This document shows, one piece after another, positions 34,643 to 41,338 of a stretch of 43,063 nt of DNA. A program made the translations under genes and the position numbers. Source of the DNA: Solobacterium sp. (GTDB lineage: Bacteria; Bacillota_I; Bacilli_A; Erysipelotrichales; Erysipelotrichaceae); NCBI GenBank assembly GCA_017430925.1, contig JAFRMA010000084.1, forward strand, positions 1 to 43,063. Reading direction: 5' to 3'. The notes under the pieces were generated by a model that made no database searches, was not told the origin of the DNA, and saw only the letters and a program-made list of their open reading frames with translations. How positions within the stretch are numbered: position 1 is the stretch's first letter; each line of letters begins with the position of its first letter.

Positions 34643-34665
34643 AAAAAAAACAGTCCGAAGACTGT
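34643..34665 (-). terminator. Terminator of the M50-like peptidase gene
   Basis: On the minus strand ACAGTC-TTCG-GACTGT is a perfect hairpin with a stable tetraloop, followed directly by eight T. It lies about 46 bases after the M50-like gene. Confidence 0.93.
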
Positions 34666-34710
34666 CTGAGTAATCCGTGATAACACATCTCATGTGATCA
34701 AAAATCATTT

Positions 34711-35235
34711 TCACCGGTTGTAATCTCTGCCCTTCATTGCGTTGATTATTTTCATTCCGTCAGTCTCCTTCCCCTTAATTTCTCCGAAAAAATAATGTCC
34801 GGGAAGGATCGACGAAATCAAGATAAACACATTACAAAACAATGCAAAATTGATAAAGAATTCTATTGCGCTCGAAGCGATGATCCCGGAGTTGAATGAA
34901 GTACCTCCGCATCTAAGAAACAACAGCACTATAACCAGCACAAGAGATACAACCGGACCCCCCGCAAGCGTTGAAATAAGTTTTCCCTTTGAATCTATCC
35001 TGTTTTCAGCAGGCTCAAAATATCCGTCAAAAACCATCAATTTCACTGTCAATCTCTTCGTTTCAAGTAACTTCTTCCCTGACCCGACACGTATATGCCA
35101 ATGTCTATCTCCCGTCGAGATCATATAACCGATCGCATGACCAAATTCATGCAAAAAGGTTGAGAGAAATAACATCACCCACACAGCGCATAGACAGATT
35201 AATATTTCTATGGTGACAGCGAATACTCCAGGCAT
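34711..35235 (-). CDS. M50-type membrane metallopeptidase-like protein
   Basis: A 174-residue membrane protein. The first TM (about 7-27) runs into the zinc motif HEFGH (29-33), and the second half has TLAGGPVVSLVLVIVLLFL, resembling the NPDG/GGP region helix of site-2 proteases, then a third and fourth hydrophobic segment. It is shorter than complete M50 proteases and has no PDZ domain, as in the SpoIVFB/YdiL-like minimal group. The substrate is unknown. GAGGGGG precedes the ATG. A strong terminator follows. Confidence 0.82.
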   Translation of the reverse strand: MPGVFAVTIEILICLCAVWVMLFLSTFLHEFGHAIGYMISTGDRHWHIRVGSGKKLLETKRLTVKLMVFDGYFEPAENRIDSKGKLISTLAGGPVVSLVLVIVLLFLRCGGTSFNSGIIASSAIEFFINFALFCNVFILISSILPGHYFFGEIKGKETDGMKIINAMKGRDYNR

Positions 35236-35261
35236 GTATACCCCCTCATAAATCCTGATTG

Positions 35262-35831
35262 TCAGTCAGGCTGCGTTTCTGGGAACCATCCCATGTTGAA
35301 ACGGACTTCCCTGCGTTCGATATCCCTGTTTGTATAACAACAACTGTCAAAACCGATCAAGGTAAAACCTTCGTGCAGATAGAAATCCACCGCATTCACA
35401 TTAGAGGACTGTGTTTCCAGCATTAAGACCCGGTATTGATTCTGGACTGTGATTTCCTTTGCGAGATCAATCAGTTTTCTTCCATAGCCCTGTCCCCGGA
35501 TCTCTTCACTGACAAATAATTCGGTGATCAGCAGCCGGTTAGACCATTCCTCCGGGCACACCTCGATTGCGGCCAGAAGCTTTCCATCTTCGACAATGCC
35601 GAAAGCGGAAGCCTTTTCCCACCAGTCTTCATAAAGTTTATCTGGATAGTCCCCGTCCTCCGGAAGGTGCGTGAACGGAGTCTCAAACCGTTTCTTACAA
35701 ATAGGAATACTGAAGCCATCTTCTGTTTTTTCTATACCTATGTCGTAGTAATACTCAGAAGTATAGGAAACCGGCAGAAGAGTTCCTTTCCAGTTTTCTT
35801 TACATAGTTTTTGAATTACATATTCTTTCAT
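35262..35831 (-). CDS. GNAT family N-acetyltransferase
   Basis: An acetyltransferase of about 189 residues. The acetyl-CoA loop is SEEIRGQGYGRKLIDLA near residues 121-137, preceded by LLITELFV, and the C-terminal strand region is LMLETQSSNVNAVDFYLHEGF. The acceptor is unknown. ATG 35831 (MKEYVIQKLCKENW) is the best start: the longer open frame to 35906 runs into the 72-bp direct repeat and has no family similarity. GGATG is the only weak ribosome site. It is the last chromosomal-type gene before the mobile region. Confidence 0.88.
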   Translation of the reverse strand: MKEYVIQKLCKENWKGTLLPVSYTSEYYYDIGIEKTEDGFSIPICKKRFETPFTHLPEDGDYPDKLYEDWWEKASAFGIVEDGKLLAAIEVCPEEWSNRLLITELFVSEEIRGQGYGRKLIDLAKEITVQNQYRVLMLETQSSNVNAVDFYLHEGFTLIGFDSCCYTNRDIERREVRFNMGWFPETQPD

Positions 35832-35847
35832 ACACATCCATATCAAT

Positions 35848-35919
35848 AATCTGCTCAACGGATCCCTTGAGTAAATGATACACCGTTTCTGCAAAACCTG
35901 CGCCACTCATAAGGGCAAA
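35848..35919 (+). repeat. 72-bp imperfect direct repeat, copy 1
   Basis: Aligned without gaps to 36859-36930 with 60 of 72 identical bases. The most conserved blocks are TACACCGTTTCT and CTCATAAGGGCAAA. On the minus strand both copies start MSGAG with only synonymous changes, hinting at former coding sequence. The pair flanks the XRE regulator. Confidence 0.7.
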
Positions 35920-36050
35920 CGGATTATCCCCGAAGGTTTATTCCACCAGAAGTAGAATTTCCTCAATTTTCTCGTTATTTACGAAATGTTTCTCTTACAG
36001 TATCCTGTAATCGCGGACCGCAGGAATAACAAATAACTAAGGAGCATAGT

Positions 36051-36593
36051 ATGGACACTTTGAAAATCGGACAGTATATCCAGCATCTACGGAAAGCTGC
36101 CGGCATGACGCAGAAAGAACTGGCAGAGAAGTTGAATATTTCTTTTCAAGCCGTCTCAAAATGGGAGAACGGAGACACGCTTCCCGATACCGGTATTCTT
36201 CTCGATTTGTGCGATATACTGAATACAACGGCAGATAAGCTGCTCAACGGAGGAAGTCTCGCGGCAGTCGAGCGCAGACTGATGAAACTGGAGGACGTTA
36301 TCACCGGCTTTCAGTATATAGAAAGCATAGGAAAACTTTTCGGGGAAGACTGTACTTTTTTCACGGGCATGGTCGAAGGAATCAACGAAAAAATGAATAT
36401 TGACCTGTTGACTTATTTGAAGGATCCTAAGACCCGGGAGGTAATGTATGCGGAGGTGCTGATCCAGGGAATCCTTTCCGGACGTACCGTAGATATGGAC
36501 GAAATTGAGGCGAACTTCCAAAACGAAAAGATGGTGAAAACCATCCGGCGTTATCTTGCCAAAGCAAACGGAAATCCCGAGACAGCAGTATAG
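36051..36593 (+). CDS. XRE family transcriptional regulator
   Basis: A 180-residue regulator. The HTH domain covers residues 6-66: IGQYIQHLRKAAGMTQKELA, then LNISFQAVSKWENGDTLPD and ILLDLCDILNTTADKLLNGG, an exact Cro/C1-type match. The C-terminal 110 residues are helical and unassigned, perhaps a dimer or ligand domain. AAGGAG precedes the ATG. It lies alone on the plus strand between the two 72-bp repeats and in front of a long inverted repeat that may end its transcript. It probably controls the neighbouring mobile segment or an unlinked target. Confidence 0.93.
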   Translation: MDTLKIGQYIQHLRKAAGMTQKELAEKLNISFQAVSKWENGDTLPDTGILLDLCDILNTTADKLLNGGSLAAVERRLMKLEDVITGFQYIESIGKLFGEDCTFFTGMVEGINEKMNIDLLTYLKDPKTREVMYAEVLIQGILSGRTVDMDEIEANFQNEKMVKTIRRYLAKANGNPETAV

Positions 36594-36607
36594 ACCCACG
36601 GAAAAAT

Positions 36608-36645
36608 CACCCCTCGTATAAATCCGGAGATTTGTGCGAGGGGTG
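36608..36645. repeat. Long inverted repeat, copy 1 (related to the one at 42935-42990)
   Basis: Arms of 17 bases (CACCCCTCGTATAAATC and GATTTGTGCGAGGGGTG) with a CGGA loop, only two central mismatches. It starts 14 bases after the XRE stop and may act as its terminator, though no T tract follows. The right arm plus flank (36629-36651) is identical over 23 bases to 42964-42986 in front of the relaxase. Confidence 0.75.
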
Positions 36646-37038
36646 TATTTCTCTCTTAAATATCGAGATACTTATTATTGATATATCACGTTCAAAGCGT
36701 CGCTCCTCCCGTTTTGTCTCATAAAGGCAAATACTACGGGTTTCAGAGATTTGGATAGATAAATTGGAATTTGAATTTCCCAAAATCATAGGCATCCGCC
36801 AGTGATTATAGGGCTTTAATGAAATCCTCTGAAACCGTTGAAAACAAAGGTTTTCCGCAATCTGCTCACCGAATCCCTTTATTAATTGTTACACCGTTTC
36901 TATAACGCCCGCGCCGCTCATAAGGGCAAAAGCAAGGGCAAGAAAAACCCATAACTGAATATAACAAAGTGTGGCAATCGGGAACCTGTGACATATGTGC
37001 GAATACATCAACGGAGATATTTTACAGGAGGATTTACA
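36646..37038. other. Non-coding stretch between XRE regulator and tnpV
   Basis: Holds the second 72-bp repeat and no gene I can support. The plus frame over the repeat reads HRFYNARAAHKGK, then SKGKKNP and stop (36889-36954), the look of a gene tail, but an in-frame TAA stands just before it. It is probably a remnant of a deleted mobile-element gene. The segment ends with the strong tnpV ribosome site AGGAGG. Confidence 0.5.
36859..36930 (+). repeat. 72-bp imperfect direct repeat, copy 2
   Basis: Partner of 35848-35919, same orientation, 60 of 72 bases identical. It lies about 110 bases before the tnpV ribosome site. Confidence 0.7.
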
Positions 37039-37416
37039 ATGGAAAAGACCATTTATGACGAAAGCAACGGATTATGGTATGAGCTGCAAGGTGACTATTA
37101 CATTCCCTGCCTGACATTACCGGCCGAAGAAGATAATCCCATTGGCATTTGGGGGCAGCGGCACCTGCAGTATATCAAACAGGAGTGCAAGGCCCTATAT
37201 ACGGAGCTGCTGACAAGCGGCAGGCTGAATGCCTACCTTGCCGACATCAATGAACAGGCAGAGGAAGAAATGCTCCTGCTGACAAAGCAGATAGCAGAGT
37301 GTGAGGGCGTCACTGAACAGCTCAAAGCACAGGATCAAATGCTTTGGGTGCAGCGGATGAACAACATCCGGGACAGAGCAATGGAGTTTGTAAATCATGA
37401 TCTGATTTACGCATAA
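37039..37416 (+). CDS. TnpV family transposon-encoded protein
   Basis: A 125-residue protein of the TnpV family, first known from Tn4451-type mobilizable elements of Clostridia: MEKTIYDESNGLWYELQGDY, PIGIWGQRHLQYIKQ, then a helical part and the end MEFVNHDLIYA. The function of TnpV is unknown; it marks this region as mobile-element DNA. ATG 37039 has AGGAGG seven bases upstream; the open frame extends to 36988 but lacks a site. A GC-rich hairpin follows the stop. Confidence 0.88.
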   Translation: MEKTIYDESNGLWYELQGDYYIPCLTLPAEEDNPIGIWGQRHLQYIKQECKALYTELLTSGRLNAYLADINEQAEEEMLLLTKQIAECEGVTEQLKAQDQMLWVQRMNNIRDRAMEFVNHDLIYA

Positions 37417-37423
37417 GGCGTCG

Positions 37424-37447
37424 GCGGCGGGGAGCAACCCCCGCCGC
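37424..37447 (+). terminator. GC-rich hairpin after tnpV
   Basis: GCGGCGGGG and CCCCGCCGC form a 9-bp perfect stem around a short loop, starting seven bases after tnpV. The T tract is poor (TGTTACT), so termination would be weak. A similar GGCGGGG/CCCCGCC hairpin occurs at 38994-39013. Confidence 0.55.
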
Positions 37448-37467
37448 TGTTACTATGTCCTAAATCT

Positions 37468-38001
37468 TCAGTCCCACAAGGGTGAAAAGTGCTGGATCAG
37501 GAACTCTCGATATTCTGCGTAAAGCGGATCGTCCAGATGATCCCTGGTATAGTTTGCGTGCAGTTTCTGCTCATCGGGGTCGATCTCGGCGTAGCGGTGG
37601 ACGATAACATTTCCGGTGGCCTCTTCTCGGAGAATCTCCGCATAGACATTCGGAATATGTTCCACCAATATAACGGGTACGTTGACAGGGCTCTCCCAAG
37701 TGTGGCCTTTGGTATTTGTTAAGGTGGCAGTTGAAATAGGCTGATAAAGAAAACCTTCTTTCCCCTCGTACATCGTTTTCAGTTGGTCCGGAAATCGCTC
37801 GAAATAATGCTGTATTCCATTTCGATCAGGACCCATGGTAACGAAGTTTTCCTGTCTGCTCCTACAACAGACCAAAGCATATACCCGGTCGGTAGTAAAA
37901 TAGGCGACTTTACTCCCATCGATATGGGATTTTGCATTTGCGAGGATGGTATCAAGTCCTCCGATTACGCTGCCGTGGTAAAAAAGCTCTTTTTGTTTCA
38001 A
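37468..38001 (-). CDS. Hypothetical protein with possible ADP-ribosyltransferase-like start (YHGS...YFTTD)
   Basis: A 177-residue soluble protein. LFYHGSVIGGLD (H9, G10) followed by AYFTTDRVYALVC (Y34-D38) resembles the H- and Y-strands of PARP/DUF3990-like ADP-ribosyltransferase folds, where a 'YHG(S/T)' strand and a 'YxTTD' strand line the NAD pocket. A matching Glu cannot be picked with confidence, so the assignment is tentative. The start is TTG 38001 with GGGGGA six bases upstream. It lies downstream of the papain-like gene on the same strand, 93 bases apart, inside the mobile region. Confidence 0.7.
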   Translation of the reverse strand: MKQKELFYHGSVIGGLDTILANAKSHIDGSKVAYFTTDRVYALVCCRSRQENFVTMGPDRNGIQHYFERFPDQLKTMYEGKEGFLYQPISTATLTNTKGHTWESPVNVPVILVEHIPNVYAEILREEATGNVIVHRYAEIDPDEQKLHANYTRDHLDDPLYAEYREFLIQHFSPLWD

Positions 38002-38094
38002 GTCTAATCCCCCAATACGTCCTCATGATAAGGTGCAACCGTCTTAGGCCCTTATAAGACCAGCGCAAGCCATTGGCTATGCCGGTGGTTTTGA

Positions 38095-38889
38095 CTATAT
38101 CTGCCGTTCGATCAGGTGTGCATATCGTTCGGTCAGGTCATGCAATCTGTCCAAGGAAAGCGTTTCCTGTAGTGCTTCCCTCCGTGTCCCACGCATAAAA
38201 TCCATAAACTGATGCTGTAATGTTGTGAACTCTTGTGCAAGGGCGGTTTCCCCGGCAAGCTCCAGCATTGTGATGCCGTCAAGGAGCAGAGACCGGAATA
38301 GGCTGTTCATCATGGGGAAATACGTATTCGGATCATGCTTTTCCGCCGCAAAAGCTTCTATATCAGCGCAGTTTTCCCTTATTACGGATATCGAATCATT
38401 CAGATACGGCGTCAATAACTGCGGTTTGGCCTCCGTGGGGATTACCATTCCCACCATCGTTTTCTGATCGACCGAGGCCAGCAATTCTTCCTCGGATAAT
38501 AACAATTCGGTGCGTTCGCCGCTGCTTTCATGGGTAAGATTCATAAAATGGTATATCCCGTCATATTCTGCAAAAACGACGGCGTGCTTTCCGTAAGGCG
38601 TTTGGACGCCAAGCATCGCAGGCTTGTGAGCATGAAGATAATTACAAAGCTGCTCTCTGTCTACCATTTCCTCGACCATTCGATATCCACGGGGAACAAG
38701 CCACAGGTTGAACCATTTTGCACCCTGCAACATGGGGCCGGAGATATAAGCGCCGTCCTCTTTGAAAAACAGCCACGGCAGCTTGATTTCGAGCGCAATT
38801 TTGTAATCCTCCGTATCGACCCCGTTAAGCTCCATAATTGCAGCGAGCGCAGCATAGGAACAGGAGGCTTTGAAATGCATGTACTTCAT
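38095..38889 (-). CDS. Papain/C39-like (BtrH N-terminal-like) cysteine peptidase fold protein
   Basis: A 264-residue protein. HFKASCSYAALAAIMELNG (Cys near residue 10) followed much later by GKHAVVFAEYDG (His near 101) and HFMNLTHESSG gives the Cys-His-Asn order of papain-like C39 folds, similar to the butirosin BtrH N-terminal group. The second half (about 150-264) is helical, with a LAGETALAQEFTTLQ amphipathic stretch, perhaps for oligomerisation. It could be a peptidase, a transglutaminase-like acyltransferase, or inactive. ATG 38889 lacks a strong ribosome site. It is upstream of the YHGS protein gene. Confidence 0.72.
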   Translation of the reverse strand: MKYMHFKASCSYAALAAIMELNGVDTEDYKIALEIKLPWLFFKEDGAYISGPMLQGAKWFNLWLVPRGYRMVEEMVDREQLCNYLHAHKPAMLGVQTPYGKHAVVFAEYDGIYHFMNLTHESSGERTELLLSEEELLASVDQKTMVGMVIPTEAKPQLLTPYLNDSISVIRENCADIEAFAAEKHDPNTYFPMMNSLFRSLLLDGITMLELAGETALAQEFTTLQHQFMDFMRGTRREALQETLSLDRLHDLTERYAHLIERQI

Positions 38890-38954
38890 CAAAATGACCA
38901 GCTTTCCATGAAAAGTGTCTTTAGTATATGAAAGAGATTGTCGAAAAACAAGAC

Positions 38955-38982
38955 TTGAAAAACGCAGTTTTTTCGGTATAAT
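38955..38982 (+). promoter_or_regulatory. Upstream promoter of the DUF4160 operon
   Basis: TTGAAA (38955-38960) and perfect TATAAT (38977-38982) with 16 bases between. The predicted start lies just before a GGCGGGG/CCCCGCC hairpin (38994-39013) and a second promoter. Confidence 0.6.
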
Positions 38983-38993
38983 ATAATTAAAGA

Positions 38994-39013
38994 GGCGGGG
39001 AGCGATCCCCGCC
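38994..39013 (+). other. GC-rich hairpin between the two promoters of the DUF4160 operon
   Basis: Perfect 7-bp stem GGCGGGG/CCCCGCC, six-base loop, followed by GTTTTCGTTTC. It could attenuate transcripts from the upstream promoter. Confidence 0.5.
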
Positions 39014-39050
39014 GTTTTCGTTTCAGCTCAAAATATATTTCAGATTACAG

Positions 39051-39078
39051 TTGATTTTTCACGATTTCGTGATATAAT
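39051..39078 (+). promoter_or_regulatory. Promoter with embedded palindromic operator, DUF4160 operon
   Basis: TTGATT (39051-39056) and perfect TATAAT (39073-39078), 16 bases apart. The spacer holds the perfect palindrome TCACGA-TT-TCGTGA (39059-39072), touching the -10 box. This is the layout of an autoregulated promoter, and the DUF2442-HTH protein of the operon is the natural candidate repressor. Confidence 0.75.
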
Positions 39079-39108
39079 ATAAGTGACCACAATCAGGAGG
39101 TTTCAGCT

Positions 39109-39363
39109 ATGCCGGTATTGTCCAGATTTTATGGGATCATCATTCGTATGTATTTTCAGCAGGCGGAGCATAACCCGCCGCACATCCACGCCCTTTACGG
39201 CGAAGATATGGCCGCCATTGACATACAGACAGGTGAAGTGTTAGAAGGTCACCTGCCGCCCAAGGCGCTTGCTATGGTACGAGAGTGGGCGGCGATCCAC
39301 AAAAACGATCTTCTGCATATGTGTGAGACGCAGGAGTTCAAGTCTCTTTCTCCCCTTGAATAA
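39109..39363 (+). CDS. DUF4160 domain-containing protein (TA-like pair, member 1)
   Basis: An 84-residue protein with the DUF4160 core: FYGIIIRMYFQQAEHNPPH and IHALYGEDMAAIDIQTGEVL, where HNPPHIHA (21-28) is the family hallmark, ending in a helical REWAAIHKNDLL stretch. DUF4160 and DUF2442 genes are very often adjacent and are thought to form a toxin-antitoxin-like pair; biochemical role unknown. GGAGG stands nine bases before the ATG. The DUF2442 gene follows after 12 bases. Expression is driven by a promoter with an embedded palindrome. Confidence 0.9.
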   Translation: MPVLSRFYGIIIRMYFQQAEHNPPHIHALYGEDMAAIDIQTGEVLEGHLPPKALAMVREWAAIHKNDLLHMCETQEFKSLSPLE

Positions 39364-39375
39364 GGAGTTGATACT

Positions 39376-39816
39376 ATGTTCCATAAGGTGAAAGCGGTCA
39401 ATGCGCTGCCGGACTATCGCCTGAGCGTACAGTTTGCGGAAGGCGTGACCAAAATCTATGATGTAAAGCCCCTGTTTGCAAAATGGGCGCCGTTCAAGGC
39501 GTTGGAAAATGCACCGGAGCTGTTTTCCTGTGTGGAGGTCGATATGGGCGGCTATGGGATCATCTGGAATGATGATCTTGACCTTAGTTGCGACGAACTA
39601 TTTGAGAACGGTGAGACGGTCAAGACGCCCTTTGACGGGCTCATGGCCTTTACCGACGCCACCCGGCTTTGGGGGCTGAATGAAAGTACGCTGCGCAAGG
39701 CGATTGCCTACGGCAAGCTGGTCAACGGCGTGGATGCCTGCAAATATGGCAAGCAGTGGGTGATTTCCATGGAGGCCATGAAGCGGGAATACGGTGTTCC
39801 TAAAGCAGATCGTTGA
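39376..39816 (+). CDS. DUF2442 protein with C-terminal HTH-like domain (TA-like pair, member 2)
   Basis: A 146-residue protein. Residues 1-75 are DUF2442 (KVKAVNALPDYRLSVQFAEG, YDVKPLFAKW, EVDMGGYGIIWNDDLDLS). Residues 92-145 resemble a helix-turn-helix/excisionase-like DNA-binding unit: ATRLWGLNESTLRKAIAYGK, then KYGKQWVISMEAMKREYG. The second domain makes it a likely autorepressor of the operon. AAGGAG precedes the ATG. YdcF-like coding starts eight bases after its stop. Confidence 0.88.
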   Translation: MFHKVKAVNALPDYRLSVQFAEGVTKIYDVKPLFAKWAPFKALENAPELFSCVEVDMGGYGIIWNDDLDLSCDELFENGETVKTPFDGLMAFTDATRLWGLNESTLRKAIAYGKLVNGVDACKYGKQWVISMEAMKREYGVPKADR

Positions 39817-39824
39817 GGAGAAAT

Positions 39825-40430
39825 ATGTTTATATCAGAATTGAAGAACAGAGAGTTGACAGACAAAATTATCGATAGCGTTTTGTTTGAAGGGCTTGAAG
39901 ACACGGAGGAGGCCGCTGATTGTATTATCGTGCTCGGGAGCACAAAGGCCTCTCAATATAAGGTTCCCGTTGCAGTTTCTGCTTATAAGGAAAAACGTGC
40001 TCCTAAACTTCTGCTGTCCGGTGGAAAAATAAAAGATTTCAATGAAGGCCGCATGAGCGAGGCCGATCATATGTGCAGAACGGCTATCATGCTTGGTGTA
40101 AAGGAAGAAGACATCGTTTTAGAAACACTTTCACAAAATACAATAGAAAACATACTTGGATCGCTGTTTGAACTGCAGCGTGTATTTTGTATCAACCATG
40201 TGAGAAGGGTATTGCTTGTAACCACTTCATATCATATGAGACGAAGTTTGTCCATAGCAAGATATCTGTTTCCGAGACACATTGAAGTTCTGCCATGTCC
40301 TGCAGATGATACCCACACGCGCCGAGATAACTGGGCATATAACGCCGAAGGGCGGAAACGAGCTACGGACGAAGTTCGAAAGATTATCGATTGCGTAGGA
40401 AACGGCCTGTTTCCGGATTTTGAAGTATAG
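39825..40430 (+). CDS. YdcF/DUF218 family protein
   Basis: A 201-residue protein of the DUF218 (ElyC/SanA/YdcF) family. ADCIIVLGSTKAS is the first strand, KLLLSGGKIKDFNEG the second motif, then VLETLSQNTIENI (the T-x-x-N motif) and VLLVTTSYHMRRS (the conserved H-x-x-R). There is no TM, as in soluble E. coli YdcF, which binds S-adenosyl-methionine. The substrate is unknown. ATG 39825 is supported by GAGGAG four bases upstream. It is the third gene of a plus-strand operon on the mobile element. Confidence 0.88.
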   Translation: MFISELKNRELTDKIIDSVLFEGLEDTEEAADCIIVLGSTKASQYKVPVAVSAYKEKRAPKLLLSGGKIKDFNEGRMSEADHMCRTAIMLGVKEEDIVLETLSQNTIENILGSLFELQRVFCINHVRRVLLVTTSYHMRRSLSIARYLFPRHIEVLPCPADDTHTRRDNWAYNAEGRKRATDEVRKIIDCVGNGLFPDFEV

Positions 40431-40475
40431 GAGCAACACCAGCTTCTCTTGATTACTTAAGAATGGAGCTTTGAT

Positions 40476-41231
40476 ATGTGGCGCTTTATAGATGATAATA
40501 CTTTACCTATAATCACAGCTAAAGATCAAGTCAATAGTGCCCATCGAGAGTGTCGTTTACAGCTTCCCAAGACGGCAGTTGTTTTCTTCATGAGTAAGTG
40601 TACTGATTATCTCTGCGAAAACTATCAGGCAAAAGAACTATCGGAACCCTTTCCTCGTTTTTTAAATCGCTGTCCTATTTGGGAAATCAATAAATACCAG
40701 CTCTGCTTTCTTGACGGAGGACGTGGTGCACCTCAAGCCTGCGATACCGTTGAGACACTTGCCGCACTTGGAGTAAAGAACATCCTTGCTGTCGGTATGT
40801 TCGGCGCATTTGATCCGCAAGTTAAGCTCGGAGAAGTCATAACGCCGGAAAAGGCTTTCATTGAGGAAGGAACCTCGCTCCATTACTATGAGTCCATAGA
40901 TTTTTCGAAACCAGACAATGATCTGCTCCAAATCTGCTCTTCTATGTTGCAAATCAATACATATCCTATTGTCTCCACTGATGCTGTATATCGGCAGACA
41001 TTCTACAAAGAACAGTTGTGGCGGAATAAAGGCGCAGTAGGCGTTGATATGGAGACATCTGCAGTTTTCAGCGTATCCCGATATCTCGGCCTCAAAGCTG
41101 CGGCGATTCTGATGGCATCCGATATTCACCCTACGAGCCCAGATGAACCGAAATGGGATTGGAATATGACAAAAGATATGAGGTTTGCTTTAGCTGAAAA
41201 GAGCCTTGATATCGCAAAACAATTACTGTGA
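40476..41231 (+). CDS. Nucleoside phosphorylase (PNP/UDP family)
   Basis: A 251-residue phosphorylase-fold protein. The phosphate/nucleoside-binding strand region LGVKNILAVGMFGAFDPQVKLGE and the ribose-binding VGVDMETSAVFSVSRYLGLKA (with the Met-Glu pair) are typical of uridine phosphorylase-like enzymes, as is ASDIH late in the chain. It would split a nucleoside into base and ribose-1-phosphate, or act as a nucleosidase; the base is not known. GGAG precedes the ATG. It closes the DUF4160-DUF2442-YdcF operon and is followed by a strong terminator. Confidence 0.93.
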   Translation: MWRFIDDNTLPIITAKDQVNSAHRECRLQLPKTAVVFFMSKCTDYLCENYQAKELSEPFPRFLNRCPIWEINKYQLCFLDGGRGAPQACDTVETLAALGVKNILAVGMFGAFDPQVKLGEVITPEKAFIEEGTSLHYYESIDFSKPDNDLLQICSSMLQINTYPIVSTDAVYRQTFYKEQLWRNKGAVGVDMETSAVFSVSRYLGLKAAAILMASDIHPTSPDEPKWDWNMTKDMRFALAEKSLDIAKQLL

Positions 41232-41263
41232 TTTGTTATTATCACATAGGAATATAAAACGCC

Positions 41264-41296
41264 GCCCTGCAAGCTACATACTTGCAGGGCATTTTT
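41264..41296 (+). terminator. Terminator of the DUF4160-phosphorylase operon
   Basis: A 10-bp perfect stem GCCCTGCAAG/CTTGCAGGGC, 7-base loop, then ATTTTT. It starts 33 bases after the phosphorylase stop. Confidence 0.9.
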
Positions 41297-41302
41297 ATGT
41301 AC

Positions 41303-41326
41303 GCACCGCAGGAGCCTCCTGCGGTG
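41303..41326. other. Perfect hairpin downstream of the relaxase gene
   Basis: CACCGCAGGA and TCCTGCGGTG pair perfectly around a 3-base loop, 13 bases after the relaxase stop on the minus strand. No T tract follows, so it may be a weak terminator or an mRNA stabiliser. Confidence 0.5.
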
Positions 41327-41338
41327 TATTCTTCTGTC

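Noticed and set aside
36607..36795. 62-residue minus-strand frame after the XRE gene
   Set aside because: Covers the long inverted repeat and lacks a ribosome site; composition is not protein-like. It may continue a decayed frame from the 72-bp repeat, but I cannot support a gene.
38042..38066. Possible third, inverted copy of the 72-bp repeat (GCCCTTATAAG...)
   Set aside because: Only about 11 bases match well; similarity to the rest is at chance level.
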